Positions 1-7,860 of a stretch of 54,676 nucleotides of DNA are shown here, one piece after another. The notes under the pieces were generated by a model. It was not told where the DNA came from and made no database searches. It saw only the letters and a list, made by a program, of their open reading frames with translations. Position 1 is the first letter of the stretch. Each line of letters starts with the position of its first letter. Position numbers and translations under genes: made by a program. Source of the DNA: Polaribacter sp. IC066 (GTDB taxonomy: Bacteria > Bacteroidota > Bacteroidia > Flavobacteriales > Flavobacteriaceae); NCBI RefSeq assembly GCF_007997085.1, contig NZ_VORR01000029.1, positions 1-54,676 on the forward strand. Direction: 5' to 3'.

Positions 1-45
1 AAAAGAATTTTTGAGCCAGATCCTAACTTAAAACTAACCGAATAG
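1..45 (+). CDS. C-terminal end of an unidentified gene cut by the window edge
   Basis: Frame 1 is open from the first base and reads 14 residues (KRIFEPDPNLKLTE) before a TAG at 43-45. It may be the tail of a gene that starts outside the window. It is too short to identify, and an open run of this length can occur by chance. Bases 46-141 after it show nothing recognisable. Confidence 0.25.
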   Translation, partial: KRIFEPDPNLKLTE

Positions 46-141
46 TAGCTTGAAAAGTCAGTTTTGGAACAAAAGCAATAAACTTGTAATGATCAAGTGT
101 TTAACTTACTTAAAGTCACTCAAAAAAAAATCTAAATCTCA

Positions 142-423
142 ATGTTCTTACGTTCTTTGGAGGTGCGAAACTTGAGTTCATTAAATCAACAAAATGTTAA
201 AAGATTTCAAACTGCAACGGCTGTTGCTATTTCATTTATAAAAATTTTAGATCTTAGAACTACTATTCCATTAATAGAAATGAGTTGTTCTGGAAACATT
301 AAGATAAACGAAGCTAGAAATATACAAACTAGAATAAGTGAATTTCAGCCCAAAGCAATTCACAAAGATTCTTACGGATTAGGCGAAAAAACCATGGAAA
401 AACTGTTGAGAAAGATAAAATAA
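142..423 (+). pseudogene. C-terminal fragment of a lipoprotein paralog
   Basis: The last 65 or so of the 93 residues match the C-terminus of the complete lipoprotein at 1376-2029: both contain AISFIKILD near the start of the match and HKDSYxLGEKxMxKLLRKIK at the end. The lipoprotein signal and the first two thirds of the family are absent, and the first 25 residues look like read-through of unrelated or decayed sequence. The protein portions have diverged clearly, whereas the DNA from the last 20 codons onward is nearly identical between the copies. I read it as a truncated copy left by a duplication. Expression of a 93-residue product from the ATG at 142 is possible but unlikely to be functional. 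Confidence 0.55.
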
Positions 424-461
424 GAGGCAATTAATCTTTTTTATTTTTTTTACAAATAGTA

Positions 462-492
462 TTTGCCAAAAATAAAAACAATTGTATACTTG
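462..492 (+). promoter_or_regulatory. Duplicate rpmH promoter with altered -7 box
   Basis: TTTG at 462-465, a 19-base spacer, then TATACTTG at 485-492. It matches the real rpmH promoter 1606 bases downstream except that the -7 box has C instead of T at 489, breaking the TAnnTTTG consensus. It would drive only the 12-codon rpmH remnant and the fragment behind it. Confidence 0.5.
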
Positions 493-563
493 CACACGCT
501 TTTAATAAGAAAATCTTTAAAAGCAAAACATAATTATTAAGACGATATTTAAAAATACATATA

Positions 564-602
564 ATGCCGAAAAGAACGTACCAACCATCAAAGAGAAAGT
601 GA
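564..602 (+). pseudogene. Truncated rpmH copy (12 codons then stop)
   Basis: ATG at 564 begins the same first 12 residues as the complete L34 ([12 protein letters not shown]). The frame then meets TGA at 600-602 exactly where the copy stops matching the intact gene. Bases 421-599 match 2027-2205 with no gaps and only two substitutions (489 and 510). The L34 core is missing, so this is a dead end of a duplication whose junction lies at about base 600. Confidence 0.85.
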
Positions 603-828
603 AGAAAATAATATTACTTTAGATTTGCTGTTCGAAATACCAGAGATAAAAATTACTATACCCATAGGAGGTAGTGGCAATAATTTTTTTGGTGATCCAA
701 GTATATCAATTCCTAAACTTACCTTAAATACTTACAAAACAGGTTCTATTGATTTCTATGGTGGTGTACTTTATAAGAATGTTTGGTATGGTGTAAGAAT
801 GGTTTCAAACGATTTTAAAAAGAAATAA
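601..828 (+). pseudogene. C-terminal fragment of an unknown gene fused to the rpmH remnant
   Basis: An open frame from the junction at about 600 to TAA at 826-828 reads about 75 residues including LFEIPEIKITIPIGGSG and KNVWYGVRMVSNDFKKK. An ATG-less start such as TTG at 625 is possible, but the frame simply runs in from the rpmH remnant. The TAA overlaps the next ATG by one base (TAATG), as in translationally coupled operons, so this is probably the tail of the first gene of a former operon that also held the two genes after it. The family is not recognised. Confidence 0.45.
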
Positions 829-1373
829 TGAAAAAAAATATAATAATAATAATAATAATAATTTTATTTTATTCTTTTTCTTTAATAGCACAGGTAGAGA
901 AATCAATTAATAGTGTTCAAATAGGTACAGTTGGTGTTTGGTTTCAAAATGAAACAAAATTATCCAACAGTATTGCTCTAAGAACAGAAGTTGGTTTATA
1001 CACTGAAATTTGGGCAGGTTCTGGGTTTTTTATGGCACCAGAAATCTCATTTGAACCTAGGTGGTACTATAACTTAAAAAAAAGAAAATTTAAAAATAAA
1101 GATATTTCAAATAATTCGGGAAATTTTTTAACAATAGAAACTAGTTATCGTTCAAGCATTTTTGAATTTGGTACTTTAGATAGTAAATTAGCTGAAAACG
1201 GTTTTTCTATTATACCAAAATGGGGTATTCGAAGAAATTTAGGTAAAAGATTTAATTACGAGTTGGGTGTTGGTATTGGTTATCTTGAATTTATCAATCA
1301 AAAACATTTTACTTTATCAGATTCTGATGGCATTATCGTTGATGCGCATATTAGAATCGGTTATAATTTTTAA
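828..1373 (+). CDS. Secreted protein, probable small outer-membrane beta-barrel
   Basis: 181 residues. The signal peptide is odd: after MKKN it has eight consecutive isoleucines, encoded by seven ATA triplets and one ATT, then LFYSFSLIAQ with a likely cleavage after the Ala-Gln region. The mature part alternates polar and hydrophobic residues, has many aromatic and Gly residues, and ends in Phe (RIGYNF), the usual last residue of outer-membrane barrels. The start codon overlaps the stop of the preceding fragment, and the next gene begins 2 bases after the stop. The specific family is not recognised, and the barrel assignment is inferred from pattern only. Confidence 0.6.
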   Translation: MKKNIIIIIIIILFYSFSLIAQVEKSINSVQIGTVGVWFQNETKLSNSIALRTEVGLYTEIWAGSGFFMAPEISFEPRWYYNLKKRKFKNKDISNNSGNFLTIETSYRSSIFEFGTLDSKLAENGFSIIPKWGIRRNLGKRFNYELGVGIGYLEFINQKHFTLSDSDGIIVDAHIRIGYNF

Positions 1374-1375
1374 GA

Positions 1376-2029
1376 ATGAAATATGTTCTAGTATTAATTT
1401 GTTGTTTTTTATTCCATTCTTGTTCTATTTTATTTCCACACGGTGTCGCAATAAATCCCGGGAAATATACTTATAATTACTTGTCATTCAATAAAAAGTT
1501 AGATTACCAAGAAAAAAAATATCTTTTAAATCCCACAGGCTTTTCTAACTCTAATGTTGGAGGTGACAAGAATTTACCATTTGTGGTATCTTTTTTTGAA
1601 AATAATCTAGGTAGTAATGTTATAAAAACAAGAAGTTATAAAGATAGCTTGGGTAAACTTAAAATCCCTTTTTATTTAGATTATGATATTTCTGACGAAC
1701 AAGTTCTTTTTTTAAAAGAAAATACTGATTTAAATTATTTAATTTTATCTAAAATTAGTTTCTTGGAGGATTTTCAAAATGGAGGTTTAACTAGGGCAAA
1801 TAGGAAATTACTTATTGGTTCAGAGGCAGGTGCAATATCTTTCATTAAAATTTTAGATATTCAGAAAAACGAAGTTTTTTTAGAGATAAATTGTGTTGGA
1901 ACTATTAGATTAATAGAAGAGAGAGATTTTTACACAAATGAAACTAAATTACAACCTACGACTTTTCATAAAGATTCTTACGAGTTAGGCGAAAAAGCCA
2001 TGAAAAAACTGTTGAGAAAGATAAAATAA
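1376..2029 (+). CDS. Putative lipoprotein of unknown function
   Basis: 217 residues. The N-terminus MKYVLVLICCFLFHSCSILF carries a lipobox (FHSC, Cys16), so the protein is probably lipid-anchored in the envelope. The rest has no motif I recognise. The C-terminal third (AISFIKILD through KLLRKIK) is shared with the truncated copy at 142-423. It follows the barrel-like gene by 2 bases and precedes rpmH by 140 bases, in an operon-like layout. Function unknown. Confidence 0.65.
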   Translation: MKYVLVLICCFLFHSCSILFPHGVAINPGKYTYNYLSFNKKLDYQEKKYLLNPTGFSNSNVGGDKNLPFVVSFFENNLGSNVIKTRSYKDSLGKLKIPFYLDYDISDEQVLFLKENTDLNYLILSKISFLEDFQNGGLTRANRKLLIGSEAGAISFIKILDIQKNEVFLEINCVGTIRLIEERDFYTNETKLQPTTFHKDSYELGEKAMKKLLRKIK

Positions 2030-2067
2030 GAGGCAATTAATCTTTTTTATTTTTTTTACAAATAGTA

Positions 2068-2098
2068 TTTGCCAAAAATAAAAACAATTGTATATTTG
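2068..2098 (+). promoter_or_regulatory. rpmH promoter (Bacteroidetes type)
   Basis: TTTG at 2068-2071, exactly 19 bases, then TATATTTG at 2091-2098. This fits the Bacteroidetes primary sigma consensus TTTG-N19-TAnnTTTG perfectly. Transcription would start near 2104, giving a leader of about 65 bases before the rpmH ATG at 2170. Confidence 0.8.
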
Positions 2099-2169
2099 CA
2101 CACGCTTTTAATGAGAAAATCTTTAAAAGCAAAACATAATTATTAAGACGATATTTAAAAATACATATA

Positions 2170-2331
2170 ATGCCGAAAAGAACGTACCAACCATCAAAGA
2201 GAAAGAGAAGAAACAAACATGGTTTCATGGAAAGAATGGCATCTGCTAATGGTAGAAAAGTTCTAGCTCGTAGAAGAGCAAAAGGAAGAAAGAAAATTTC
2301 TGTTTCAACTGAAACTAGACATAAAAAATAA
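2170..2331 (+). CDS. rpmH: 50S ribosomal protein L34
   Basis: 53 residues, beginning [20 protein letters not shown] and ending in a basic tail (ETRHKK). The pattern KRTYQPS-R-K-HGF-RM-T/S--GR-VL--RR-KGR is diagnostic for L34, a small basic protein of the large ribosomal subunit. The length is normal for Bacteroidetes. A consensus promoter lies upstream and a strong terminator follows 26 bases after the stop, so it is a single-gene transcription unit. The 5' end of this gene and its promoter are duplicated at 421-602. Confidence 0.97.
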   Translation: MPKRTYQPSKRKRRNKHGFMERMASANGRKVLARRRAKGRKKISVSTETRHKK

Positions 2332-2356
2332 AATGATTAACAATTGTTAATTTATT

Positions 2357-2388
2357 AGGTGTTACTTTTTTAAGTAACACCTTTTTTT
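2357..2388 (+). terminator. Rho-independent terminator after rpmH
   Basis: AGGTGTTACTT and AAGTAACACCT form an 11-bp stem around a short T loop, followed by a run of T to 2388. Confidence 0.9.
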
Positions 2389-2439
2389 ATACCCAATCAT
2401 CAACTATTTTTGTAAAACTAAAAAACACAACCACTTACA

Positions 2440-5295
2440 ATGCCAAAAAGAAAAGACCTCAAATCAATTTTAATTATTGGATCTGGACCTATTGTTATTG
2501 GTCAGGCTTGCGAATTTGACTATGCTGGTTCACAATCTTTACGCTCTTTAAGAGAAGACGGAATTGAAACTGTTTTAATCAATTCTAACCCAGCAACAAT
2601 TATGACAGATCCTTCAATGGCAGATCATATTTATTTGTTGCCTCTAACTACAAAATCTATCATTAAAATTTTAAAAGAGCATCCGCAAATTGATGCAGTT
2701 TTGCCAACAATGGGTGGGCAAACAGCTTTAAATTTATGTATCGAAGCAGATGATAAAGGAATTTGGAAAGATTTTAATGTAAAATTAATAGGTGTAGATA
2801 TAGATGCCATTAATGTTACCGAAGACAGAGAGCAGTTTAGAGAACTCATGTTAAAAATTGGAGTGCCAATGGCGCCCCAAGCAACAGCAACATCTTTCTT
2901 AAAAGGAAAAGAAATTGCACAAGAATTTGGTTTTCCTTTAGTCATTCGATCTTCTTATACATTAGGTGGCGCAGGAGCTTCTATTGTGTATAAACCAGAA
3001 GATTTTGATCAGTTATTAAGTTTCGGTTTAGAAGCATCACCCATTCATGAAGTGATGATTGATAAAGCAATGATGGGTTGGAAAGAATTCGAACTAGAAT
3101 TATTACGCGATAGAAATGACAACGTAGTCATTATTTGTTCTATTGAAAATATGGATCCGATGGGAATTCATACAGGAGATTCTATCACGGTGGCACCAGC
3201 AATGACACTTTCTGATAAAACCTACCAGAGAATGCGTGATATGGCAATTCATATGATGCGATCTATTGGCGATTTTGAAGGTGGATGTAATGTTCAATTT
3301 GCCGTTTCACCCGATGAAAAAGAAGATATTATTGCTATTGAAATTAATCCAAGAGTTTCTCGTTCATCCGCTTTAGCGAGCAAAGCAACAGGATACCCTA
3401 TTGCAAAAGTGGCAACAAAATTAGCCATTGGGTATACGTTAGATGAGTTAGAAAACGGAATTACAAAATCTACTTCTGCTTTATTTGAACCAACGTTAGA
3501 TTATGTAATTGTCAAAATACCCCGTTGGAATTTCGATAAATTCGAAGGTTCAGACAGAACTTTAGGATTGCAAATGAAATCTGTGGGTGAGGTAATGGGA
3601 ATTGGACGATCGTTTCAAGAAGCATTACACAAAGCAACACAATCTTTAGAAATTAAAAGAAATGGGTTAGGTGCAGACGGAAAAGGATATACCGATTATA
3701 ACCAAATTATAGAGAAATTAACCAACGCAAGTTGGGACCGCGTTTTTGCAATTTATGATGCAATTGCCATCGGAATTCCTTTGAGCAAGATTTATGATAT
3801 CACAAAAATTGATATGTGGTATTTGAAGCAATATGAAGAGTTATTTCAATTACAAAAAGAAATTTCTACCTATAAAATTGACACTTTAGGAAGAGATTTA
3901 TTGCTAGAGGCGAAACAAAAAGGATACGGAGACAGACAAATAGCGCACATGTTGGGGTGTTTAGAAAGCGAAGTTTATAACAAAAGAGAAGAACTAAAAG
4001 TACAACGTGTTTTTAAATTAGTAGATACTTGTGCTGCTGAATTTAAAGCAAAAACACCGTATTATTATTCAACTTTCGAAAATGAAATCGAAACTGCAGA
4101 CGGAGAAATTATTATTGCAAACGAAAGTATTGTAACCGATAAAAAGAAAATTGTAGTTTTAGGTTCTGGACCAAACAGAATTGGTCAAGGAATTGAGTTT
4201 GATTATTGTTGTGTGCACGGCGTTTTAGCTGCGGCAGAATGTGGTTATGAAACAATCATGATCAACTGCAATCCAGAAACGGTTTCTACAGATTTTGATA
4301 CCGCTGATAAATTATATTTTGAACCTGTTTTTTGGGAACATATATATGACATCATCCGTCATGAAAAACCAGAAGGCGTTATTGTTCAGTTGGGCGGACA
4401 AACGGCTCTAAAACTAGCAGAAAAGCTAACGAAATACGGAATTAAAATAATCGGAACTTCTTTTGAAGCATTAGATTTAGCAGAAGATAGAGGTAGCTTT
4501 TCTACCTTATTAAAGGAGAATAATATTCCATACCCAGAATTCGGAATTGCAGAAACTGCGGATGAAGCTCTGGTTTTAGCAGATCATTTAGATTTTCCTA
4601 TTTTAGTAAGACCTTCTTATGTTTTAGGAGGGCAGGGAATGAAAATTGTGATTAACAAAGAAGAATTAGTAGAGCATGTGGTCGATTTATTAGGCAGAAT
4701 GCCAGGCAATAAATTACTGTTAGATCATTATTTAGATGGTGCCATCGAAGCAGAAGCAGATGCCATTTGTGATGCCGATGGTAATGTGTACATTATTGGT
4801 ATTATGGAACATATAGAGCCTTGTGGCATTCATTCAGGAGATTCTAATGCCATGTTACCCGTATTTAATTTAGGCGATTTGGTGATGCAACAAATTAAAG
4901 ATCATACACATACCATTGCAAGAGAATTAAAAACTGTTGGTTTAATCAATGTTCAGTTTGCTGTAAAAGACGAACTTGTATATATTATCGAAGCCAACCC
5001 AAGAGCATCTAGAACGGTTCCTTTTATTGCAAAAGCATACAAAGAACCGTATGTAAACTATGCAACTAAAGTAATGTTAGGACATAATAAAGTAACCGAT
5101 TTTAATTTTAATCCACAATTAGAAGGATATGCTATTAAGCAACCGGTGTTCTCATTTAACAAGTTCCCGAATGTAAATAAGGCGTTAGGACCAGAAATGA
5201 AATCTACAGGAGAAAGTATTTTATTTATAGACAGTTTAAAAGATGATGATTTCTACGATTTATACGCGCGTAGAAAAATGTATTTAAGTAAGTAG
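2440..5295 (+). CDS. carB: Carbamoyl-phosphate synthase large subunit
   Basis: 951 residues. It makes carbamoyl phosphate from bicarbonate, ATP and ammonia supplied by the glutaminase subunit CarA, feeding pyrimidine and arginine synthesis in the cytoplasm. Both halves start with the diagnostic fold (SGPIVIGQACEFDYAGSQ near residue 15; SGPNRIGQGIEFDYCC near residue 576), each followed by an ATP-grasp domain with IRSSYTLGGAG and VRPSYVLGGQG and the metal-binding ends EINPRVSRSSAL and EANPRASRTVPF. E. coli CarB has about 1073 residues. This one stops after the second ATP-grasp core and lacks the C-terminal MGS-like domain where UMP and ornithine act, which seems usual in flavobacteria. carA is not adjacent. 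A terminator follows. Confidence 0.97.
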   Translation: MPKRKDLKSILIIGSGPIVIGQACEFDYAGSQSLRSLREDGIETVLINSNPATIMTDPSMADHIYLLPLTTKSIIKILKEHPQIDAVLPTMGGQTALNLCIEADDKGIWKDFNVKLIGVDIDAINVTEDREQFRELMLKIGVPMAPQATATSFLKGKEIAQEFGFPLVIRSSYTLGGAGASIVYKPEDFDQLLSFGLEASPIHEVMIDKAMMGWKEFELELLRDRNDNVVIICSIENMDPMGIHTGDSITVAPAMTLSDKTYQRMRDMAIHMMRSIGDFEGGCNVQFAVSPDEKEDIIAIEINPRVSRSSALASKATGYPIAKVATKLAIGYTLDELENGITKSTSALFEPTLDYVIVKIPRWNFDKFEGSDRTLGLQMKSVGEVMGIGRSFQEALHKATQSLEIKRNGLGADGKGYTDYNQIIEKLTNASWDRVFAIYDAIAIGIPLSKIYDITKIDMWYLKQYEELFQLQKEISTYKIDTLGRDLLLEAKQKGYGDRQIAHMLGCLESEVYNKREELKVQRVFKLVDTCAAEFKAKTPYYYSTFENEIETADGEIIIANESIVTDKKKIVVLGSGPNRIGQGIEFDYCCVHGVLAAAECGYETIMINCNPETVSTDFDTADKLYFEPVFWEHIYDIIRHEKPEGVIVQLGGQTALKLAEKLTKYGIKIIGTSFEALDLAEDRGSFSTLLKENNIPYPEFGIAETADEALVLADHLDFPILVRPSYVLGGQGMKIVINKEELVEHVVDLLGRMPGNKLLLDHYLDGAIEAEADAICDADGNVYIIGIMEHIEPCGIHSGDSNAMLPVFNLGDLVMQQIKDHTHTIARELKTVGLINVQFAVKDELVYIIEANPRASRTVPFIAKAYKEPYVNYATKVMLGHNKVTDFNFNPQLEGYAIKQPVFSFNKFPNVNKALGPEMKSTGESILFIDSLKDDDFYDLYARRKMYLSK

Positions 5296-5319
5296 AAGCT
5301 TTATTTTTAATATTTTTAT

Positions 5320-5357
5320 AGCATCCAATTCTTAATTTAGAGTTGGATGCTTTTTTT
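5320..5357 (+). terminator. Rho-independent terminator after carB
   Basis: AGCATCCAA at 5320-5328 pairs with TTGGATGCT at 5343-5351, followed by a T run to 5357. Confidence 0.9.
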
Positions 5358-5381
5358 AGTGCTAATTTTATAAATATTTTT

Positions 5382-5456
5382 TGTTTAATAATTTTAACTA
5401 AACTTTAAACAAAATATAGATTATTAATATCTAAACATGCTGTACCTTTGGTACAG
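5382..5456 (+). promoter_or_regulatory. Promoter and likely operators of first fasciclin gene
   Basis: A -7 box TACCTTTG lies at 5443-5450. It sits inside a perfect inverted repeat, CTGTACC-TTT-GGTACAG (5440-5456), which could be a repressor site. Further upstream, 5382-5414 is a 33-base block (TGTTTAATAATTTTAACTAA and following) repeated identically at 6059-6091 before the second fasciclin gene. It contains inverted GTTTAA/TTTAAAC ends and may bind a shared regulator. No clear -33 TTTG is seen for this promoter. Confidence 0.5.
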
Positions 5457-5485
5457 TTAGTTTAACAATTAAATAAAATAATGCA

Positions 5486-5965
5486 ATGAATACAAAAAAT
5501 GAATCAGTAAAAACAGAGACTCCTAATATTATTGGAGTAGCAGTAGGAAATGAAAATTTCTCAACATTAGTAGCAGCAGTTAAAGCAGCTGAGTTAGTAG
5601 AAACATTAAGTGGTACAGGACCATTTACAGTCTTCGCACCAACAAATGATGCTTTTGCTAAATTACCAGAAGGTACTATAGCAACCTTATTAAAGCCAGA
5701 GAATAAAGCTACTTTAACTAGTATTTTAACGTACCACGTTGTTTCTGGTAAGTTTGATGCAACTGCGATTGTAGCAGCAATTAAAGATAACGATGGAGCA
5801 TTTACAGTTACTACAGTGCAAGGAGATAAATTAGTTGCTTCTTTAGACGGAGCTAACGTGATGTTAAAAGATGAAAAAGGAAATATGTCTCAAGTAGTTA
5901 TTGCAGATGTTGCCGCTTCTAACGGAATTATTCACGCTATTGATAGTGTTGTAATGCCAAAGTAG
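5486..5965 (+). CDS. Fasciclin-domain protein without signal peptide
   Basis: 159 residues, a single FAS1 domain: FSTLVAAVKAAELVETL, GPFTVFAPTNDAFAKLP, LTSILTYHVVSGKF and a C-terminal SNGIIHAIDSVVMP are the H1/H2 motifs of the family. FAS1 domains usually act outside the cell in adhesion or matrix binding. This copy begins MNTKN and goes straight into the domain, while its neighbour at 6167 has about 25 more residues encoding a signal peptide between the same MNTKN and the domain. So this copy may have lost its export signal by an in-frame deletion. The ATG at 5486 is the only in-frame start near the promoter. Flavobacterial FAS1 genes are often stress- or light-induced; that is family knowledge, not seen here. 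Confidence 0.9.
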   Translation: MNTKNESVKTETPNIIGVAVGNENFSTLVAAVKAAELVETLSGTGPFTVFAPTNDAFAKLPEGTIATLLKPENKATLTSILTYHVVSGKFDATAIVAAIKDNDGAFTVTTVQGDKLVASLDGANVMLKDEKGNMSQVVIADVAASNGIIHAIDSVVMPK

Positions 5966-5992
5966 TACATGCTAAAAATGTAATATAATAAA

Positions 5993-6028
5993 GTACCCAA
6001 TTCTTTAATTAGAGCTGGGTATTTTTTT
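5993..6028 (+). terminator. Terminator between the fasciclin genes
   Basis: TACCCA at 5994-5999 pairs with TGGGTA at 6016-6021 with further partial pairing in the AATTC/GAG loop arms, followed by a T run. It separates the two paralogs into independent units. Confidence 0.8.
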
Positions 6029-6058
6029 GAAATTATTTGCGTTGTCTAATTTAAAGGG

Positions 6059-6126
6059 TGTTTAATAATTTTAACTAAACTTTAAACAAAAAATAAATTG
6101 ATTTAGCACTATATCTTTTACTTTTG
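6059..6126 (+). promoter_or_regulatory. Promoter of second fasciclin gene with shared upstream block
   Basis: TTG at 6098-6100, 18 bases, then TACTTTTG at 6119-6126 gives a good Bacteroidetes promoter. Block 6059-6091 is identical to 5382-5414, although the sequence between block and promoter differs, which suggests the block is kept for regulation. Confidence 0.6.
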
Positions 6127-6166
6127 CCGTGAACAAATCAATAATTTAATTTATAAACAAAAAAAA

Positions 6167-6721
6167 ATGAATACAAAAAACTTATTTATCGCTTTTGCAA
6201 TTATCGGAATTTTTGCACTTACTTCAGCTACAGTTTCAAAAACTACGGTCTCTGATTCAATAGAAACAGTACAAACTCCAAATATTGTTGGTGTTGCAGC
6301 TGCAAACAAAGACTTTACAACTTTAGTAGCAGCAGTAAAAGCAGCTGGTTTGGTAGAAACTTTAAGTAGTGCAGGACCTTTTACTGTTTTTGCACCCACA
6401 AACGCAGCTTTTGCAAAGTTACCAGCGGGCACTGTGCCTTCTTTATTAAAGCCAGAAAGTAAAGCTACTTTAACAAGTATTTTAACATACCACGTGGTTG
6501 CAGGAAAATTTGATGCAGCAGCCGTAGTAGAGGCAATTGAAGCAAATGATGGTGCTTTTGAAATTACTACAGTTCAAGGTGGTACTTTAGTAGCTTCTTT
6601 AGTGGATGGAAATGTAATGTTAGAGGATGAAAATGGAAACATGTCTAAAGTAGTAATTGCAGATGTTGCAGCTTCAAACGGAGTAATTCACGCTATCGAT
6701 AGTGTTGTAATGCCTAATTAA
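6167..6721 (+). CDS. Secreted fasciclin-domain protein
   Basis: 184 residues. The N-terminus MNTKNLFIAFAIIGIFALTS is a signal peptide with probable cleavage near residue 22. A single FAS1 domain follows (GPFTVFAPTNAAFAKLPAGT, SILTYHVVAGKFDA, SNGVIHAIDSVVMP), expected to act in the periplasm or at the cell surface. It is a tandem paralog of the gene at 5486, highly similar across the whole domain. Each has its own promoter and terminator, with an identical upstream block, so the two are probably co-regulated but separately transcribed. Confidence 0.93.
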   Translation: MNTKNLFIAFAIIGIFALTSATVSKTTVSDSIETVQTPNIVGVAAANKDFTTLVAAVKAAGLVETLSSAGPFTVFAPTNAAFAKLPAGTVPSLLKPESKATLTSILTYHVVAGKFDAAAVVEAIEANDGAFEITTVQGGTLVASLVDGNVMLEDENGNMSKVVIADVAASNGVIHAIDSVVMPN

Positions 6722-6744
6722 GAAGTATAAAAACTATATTTTTA

Positions 6745-6776
6745 AAAAAGCCTTCAAGAAATTGAAGGCTTTTTTT
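6745..6776 (+). terminator. Rho-independent terminator after second fasciclin gene
   Basis: AAGCCTTCAA and TTGAAGGCTT form a stem with a short GAAA-like loop, followed by seven T. Confidence 0.92.
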
Positions 6777-6914
6777 GTTTTCGAAAATCTTGCTTTATAA
6801 GCTTCGAGAATTGGCTTAAGGACTAATTTTTGTAAATAAACCACAGCTATAAAGTTTGAGGTAAGCTTTATAGGTCGCTTATAATAAATAGGATTATTAT
6901 TATAAAAATTGTTT

Positions 6915-7427
6915 TTATTTTGAATAAGCACCAGAAGAATAGGTCAATTCATAGCTATGGGTGTAGATTTCAAAAACGATTCCGAATGGATCTTCTACGT
7001 AACACATTTTAAAAGGTTTGTCTTTCGGGTAGTATTCTCTGATTGGCATTCTTTGTTTACCTCCATAAGAGACAATTTTATCAACGAGCTCCTCTATATT
7101 TGGGTCCTGTACACAAAAATGAAAAAGCCCCGTATCAAAAGGATTAAACTCGGGTGCCTCTTTTACTCCGTTCGGAAAAGAAAATAATTCAATTCCAATT
7201 CCGTCTGAAGTTGCTAAATGTGCAATTTCAAATTCCGTCCAATCGTTTCCAAAAACATCAATACACATTTGACCAATAGCAGTCTCCTTTTCTTTTTTAA
7301 CTTTTGATGGTTCCATAATAATATACCAACCCATTACTTCTGAATAGAATTTAACAGCTTCATTTATATTCGGAACAGTTAGACCAATATGCGAAAATGA
7401 TTTAGGATAATTTTTAATAGTTGTCAT
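6915..7427 (-). CDS. VOC-family (glyoxalase/bleomycin-resistance fold) protein
   Basis: 170 residues. It has the two beta-alpha-beta-beta-beta halves of the vicinal oxygen chelate superfamily: SHIGLTVPNINEAVKFYSEV at the start with the first metal ligand His, a middle GLFHFCVQD with the second His, and FEIYTHSY near the end with the Glu. Such enzymes bind a divalent metal and act on small molecules (lactoylglutathione lyase, dioxygenases or resistance proteins); the substrate cannot be told from sequence. It is divergent from an HxlR regulator with overlapping promoters, so control by that regulator is likely. Length and start (MTTIKNYPKSF) are normal. Confidence 0.88.
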   Translation of the reverse strand: MTTIKNYPKSFSHIGLTVPNINEAVKFYSEVMGWYIIMEPSKVKKEKETAIGQMCIDVFGNDWTEFEIAHLATSDGIGIELFSFPNGVKEAPEFNPFDTGLFHFCVQDPNIEELVDKIVSYGGKQRMPIREYYPKDKPFKMCYVEDPFGIVFEIYTHSYELTYSSGAYSK

Positions 7428-7445
7428 GAGTTTTTATTTAAGCTA

Positions 7446-7464
7446 CAAAATTAAACTATCTTTG
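7446..7464. promoter_or_regulatory. Overlapping divergent promoters for VOC and HxlR genes
   Basis: On the minus strand TAATTTTG at 7446-7453 lies 20 bases from TTG at 7474-7476 and leaves a leader of about 13 bases to the VOC ATG. On the plus strand TATCTTTG at 7457-7464 points toward the HxlR gene. The two -7 boxes are within 19 bases, so a regulator bound here would affect both genes. Confidence 0.6.
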
Positions 7465-7548
7465 ACTATTAAGCAATAACTTACCATAAAGTGCTATACG
7501 TTCCTAAAAGAGTTAAATGTTGATTATCAATTATATAAAACCTTAATT

Positions 7549-7860
7549 TTGAATAAAGATAATATTTGTCCTTTAAATTATACCATGAATTTAATAGGAA
7601 CAAAATGGAAGCCTTTAATTTTGTTTCATTTATTAGAAGGCAACTTGCGTTCGGGAATATTACAAAAGAAAATTTCAGGCATTTCAAATAAGATGTTCAC
7701 TCAAACAGTAAGGCAGTTAGAAAAAGACGGACTTATTACCAGAAAAGTTTTTCCTGTAGTTCCTCCTAAGGTAGAGTATAAATTAACGAATAGAGGGAAA
7801 TCTCTCGAACCTATTTTAAGAAGTTTAGATAGCTGGGGTTTAGAAAATTGCAAGAACTAA
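7549..7860 (+). CDS. HxlR-family transcriptional regulator
   Basis: 103 residues, a single winged helix of the HxlR/DUF24 family: CPLNYTMNLIGTKWKPLILF (conserved Cys and the GxKWxxLIL helix), LRSGILQKKISGISNKMFTQ, RQLEKDGLITRKVFPVVPPK and VEYKLTNRGKSL. These are dimeric repressors or activators that often sense redox or electrophiles through the N-terminal Cys and control an adjacent divergent gene, here the VOC gene. The start at TTG 7549 is the best available: there is no in-frame ATG upstream, and the frame stays open back beyond 7486. The -7 box at 7457 gives a leader of about 80 bases. Confidence 0.88.
   Translation: MNKDNICPLNYTMNLIGTKWKPLILFHLLEGNLRSGILQKKISGISNKMFTQTVRQLEKDGLITRKVFPVVPPKVEYKLTNRGKSLEPILRSLDSWGLENCKN

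Noticed and set aside
6734..6931. Minus-strand open frame of 65 residues
   Set aside because: It covers the fasciclin terminator hairpin and has lysine-rich low-complexity content, so it is a chance frame.
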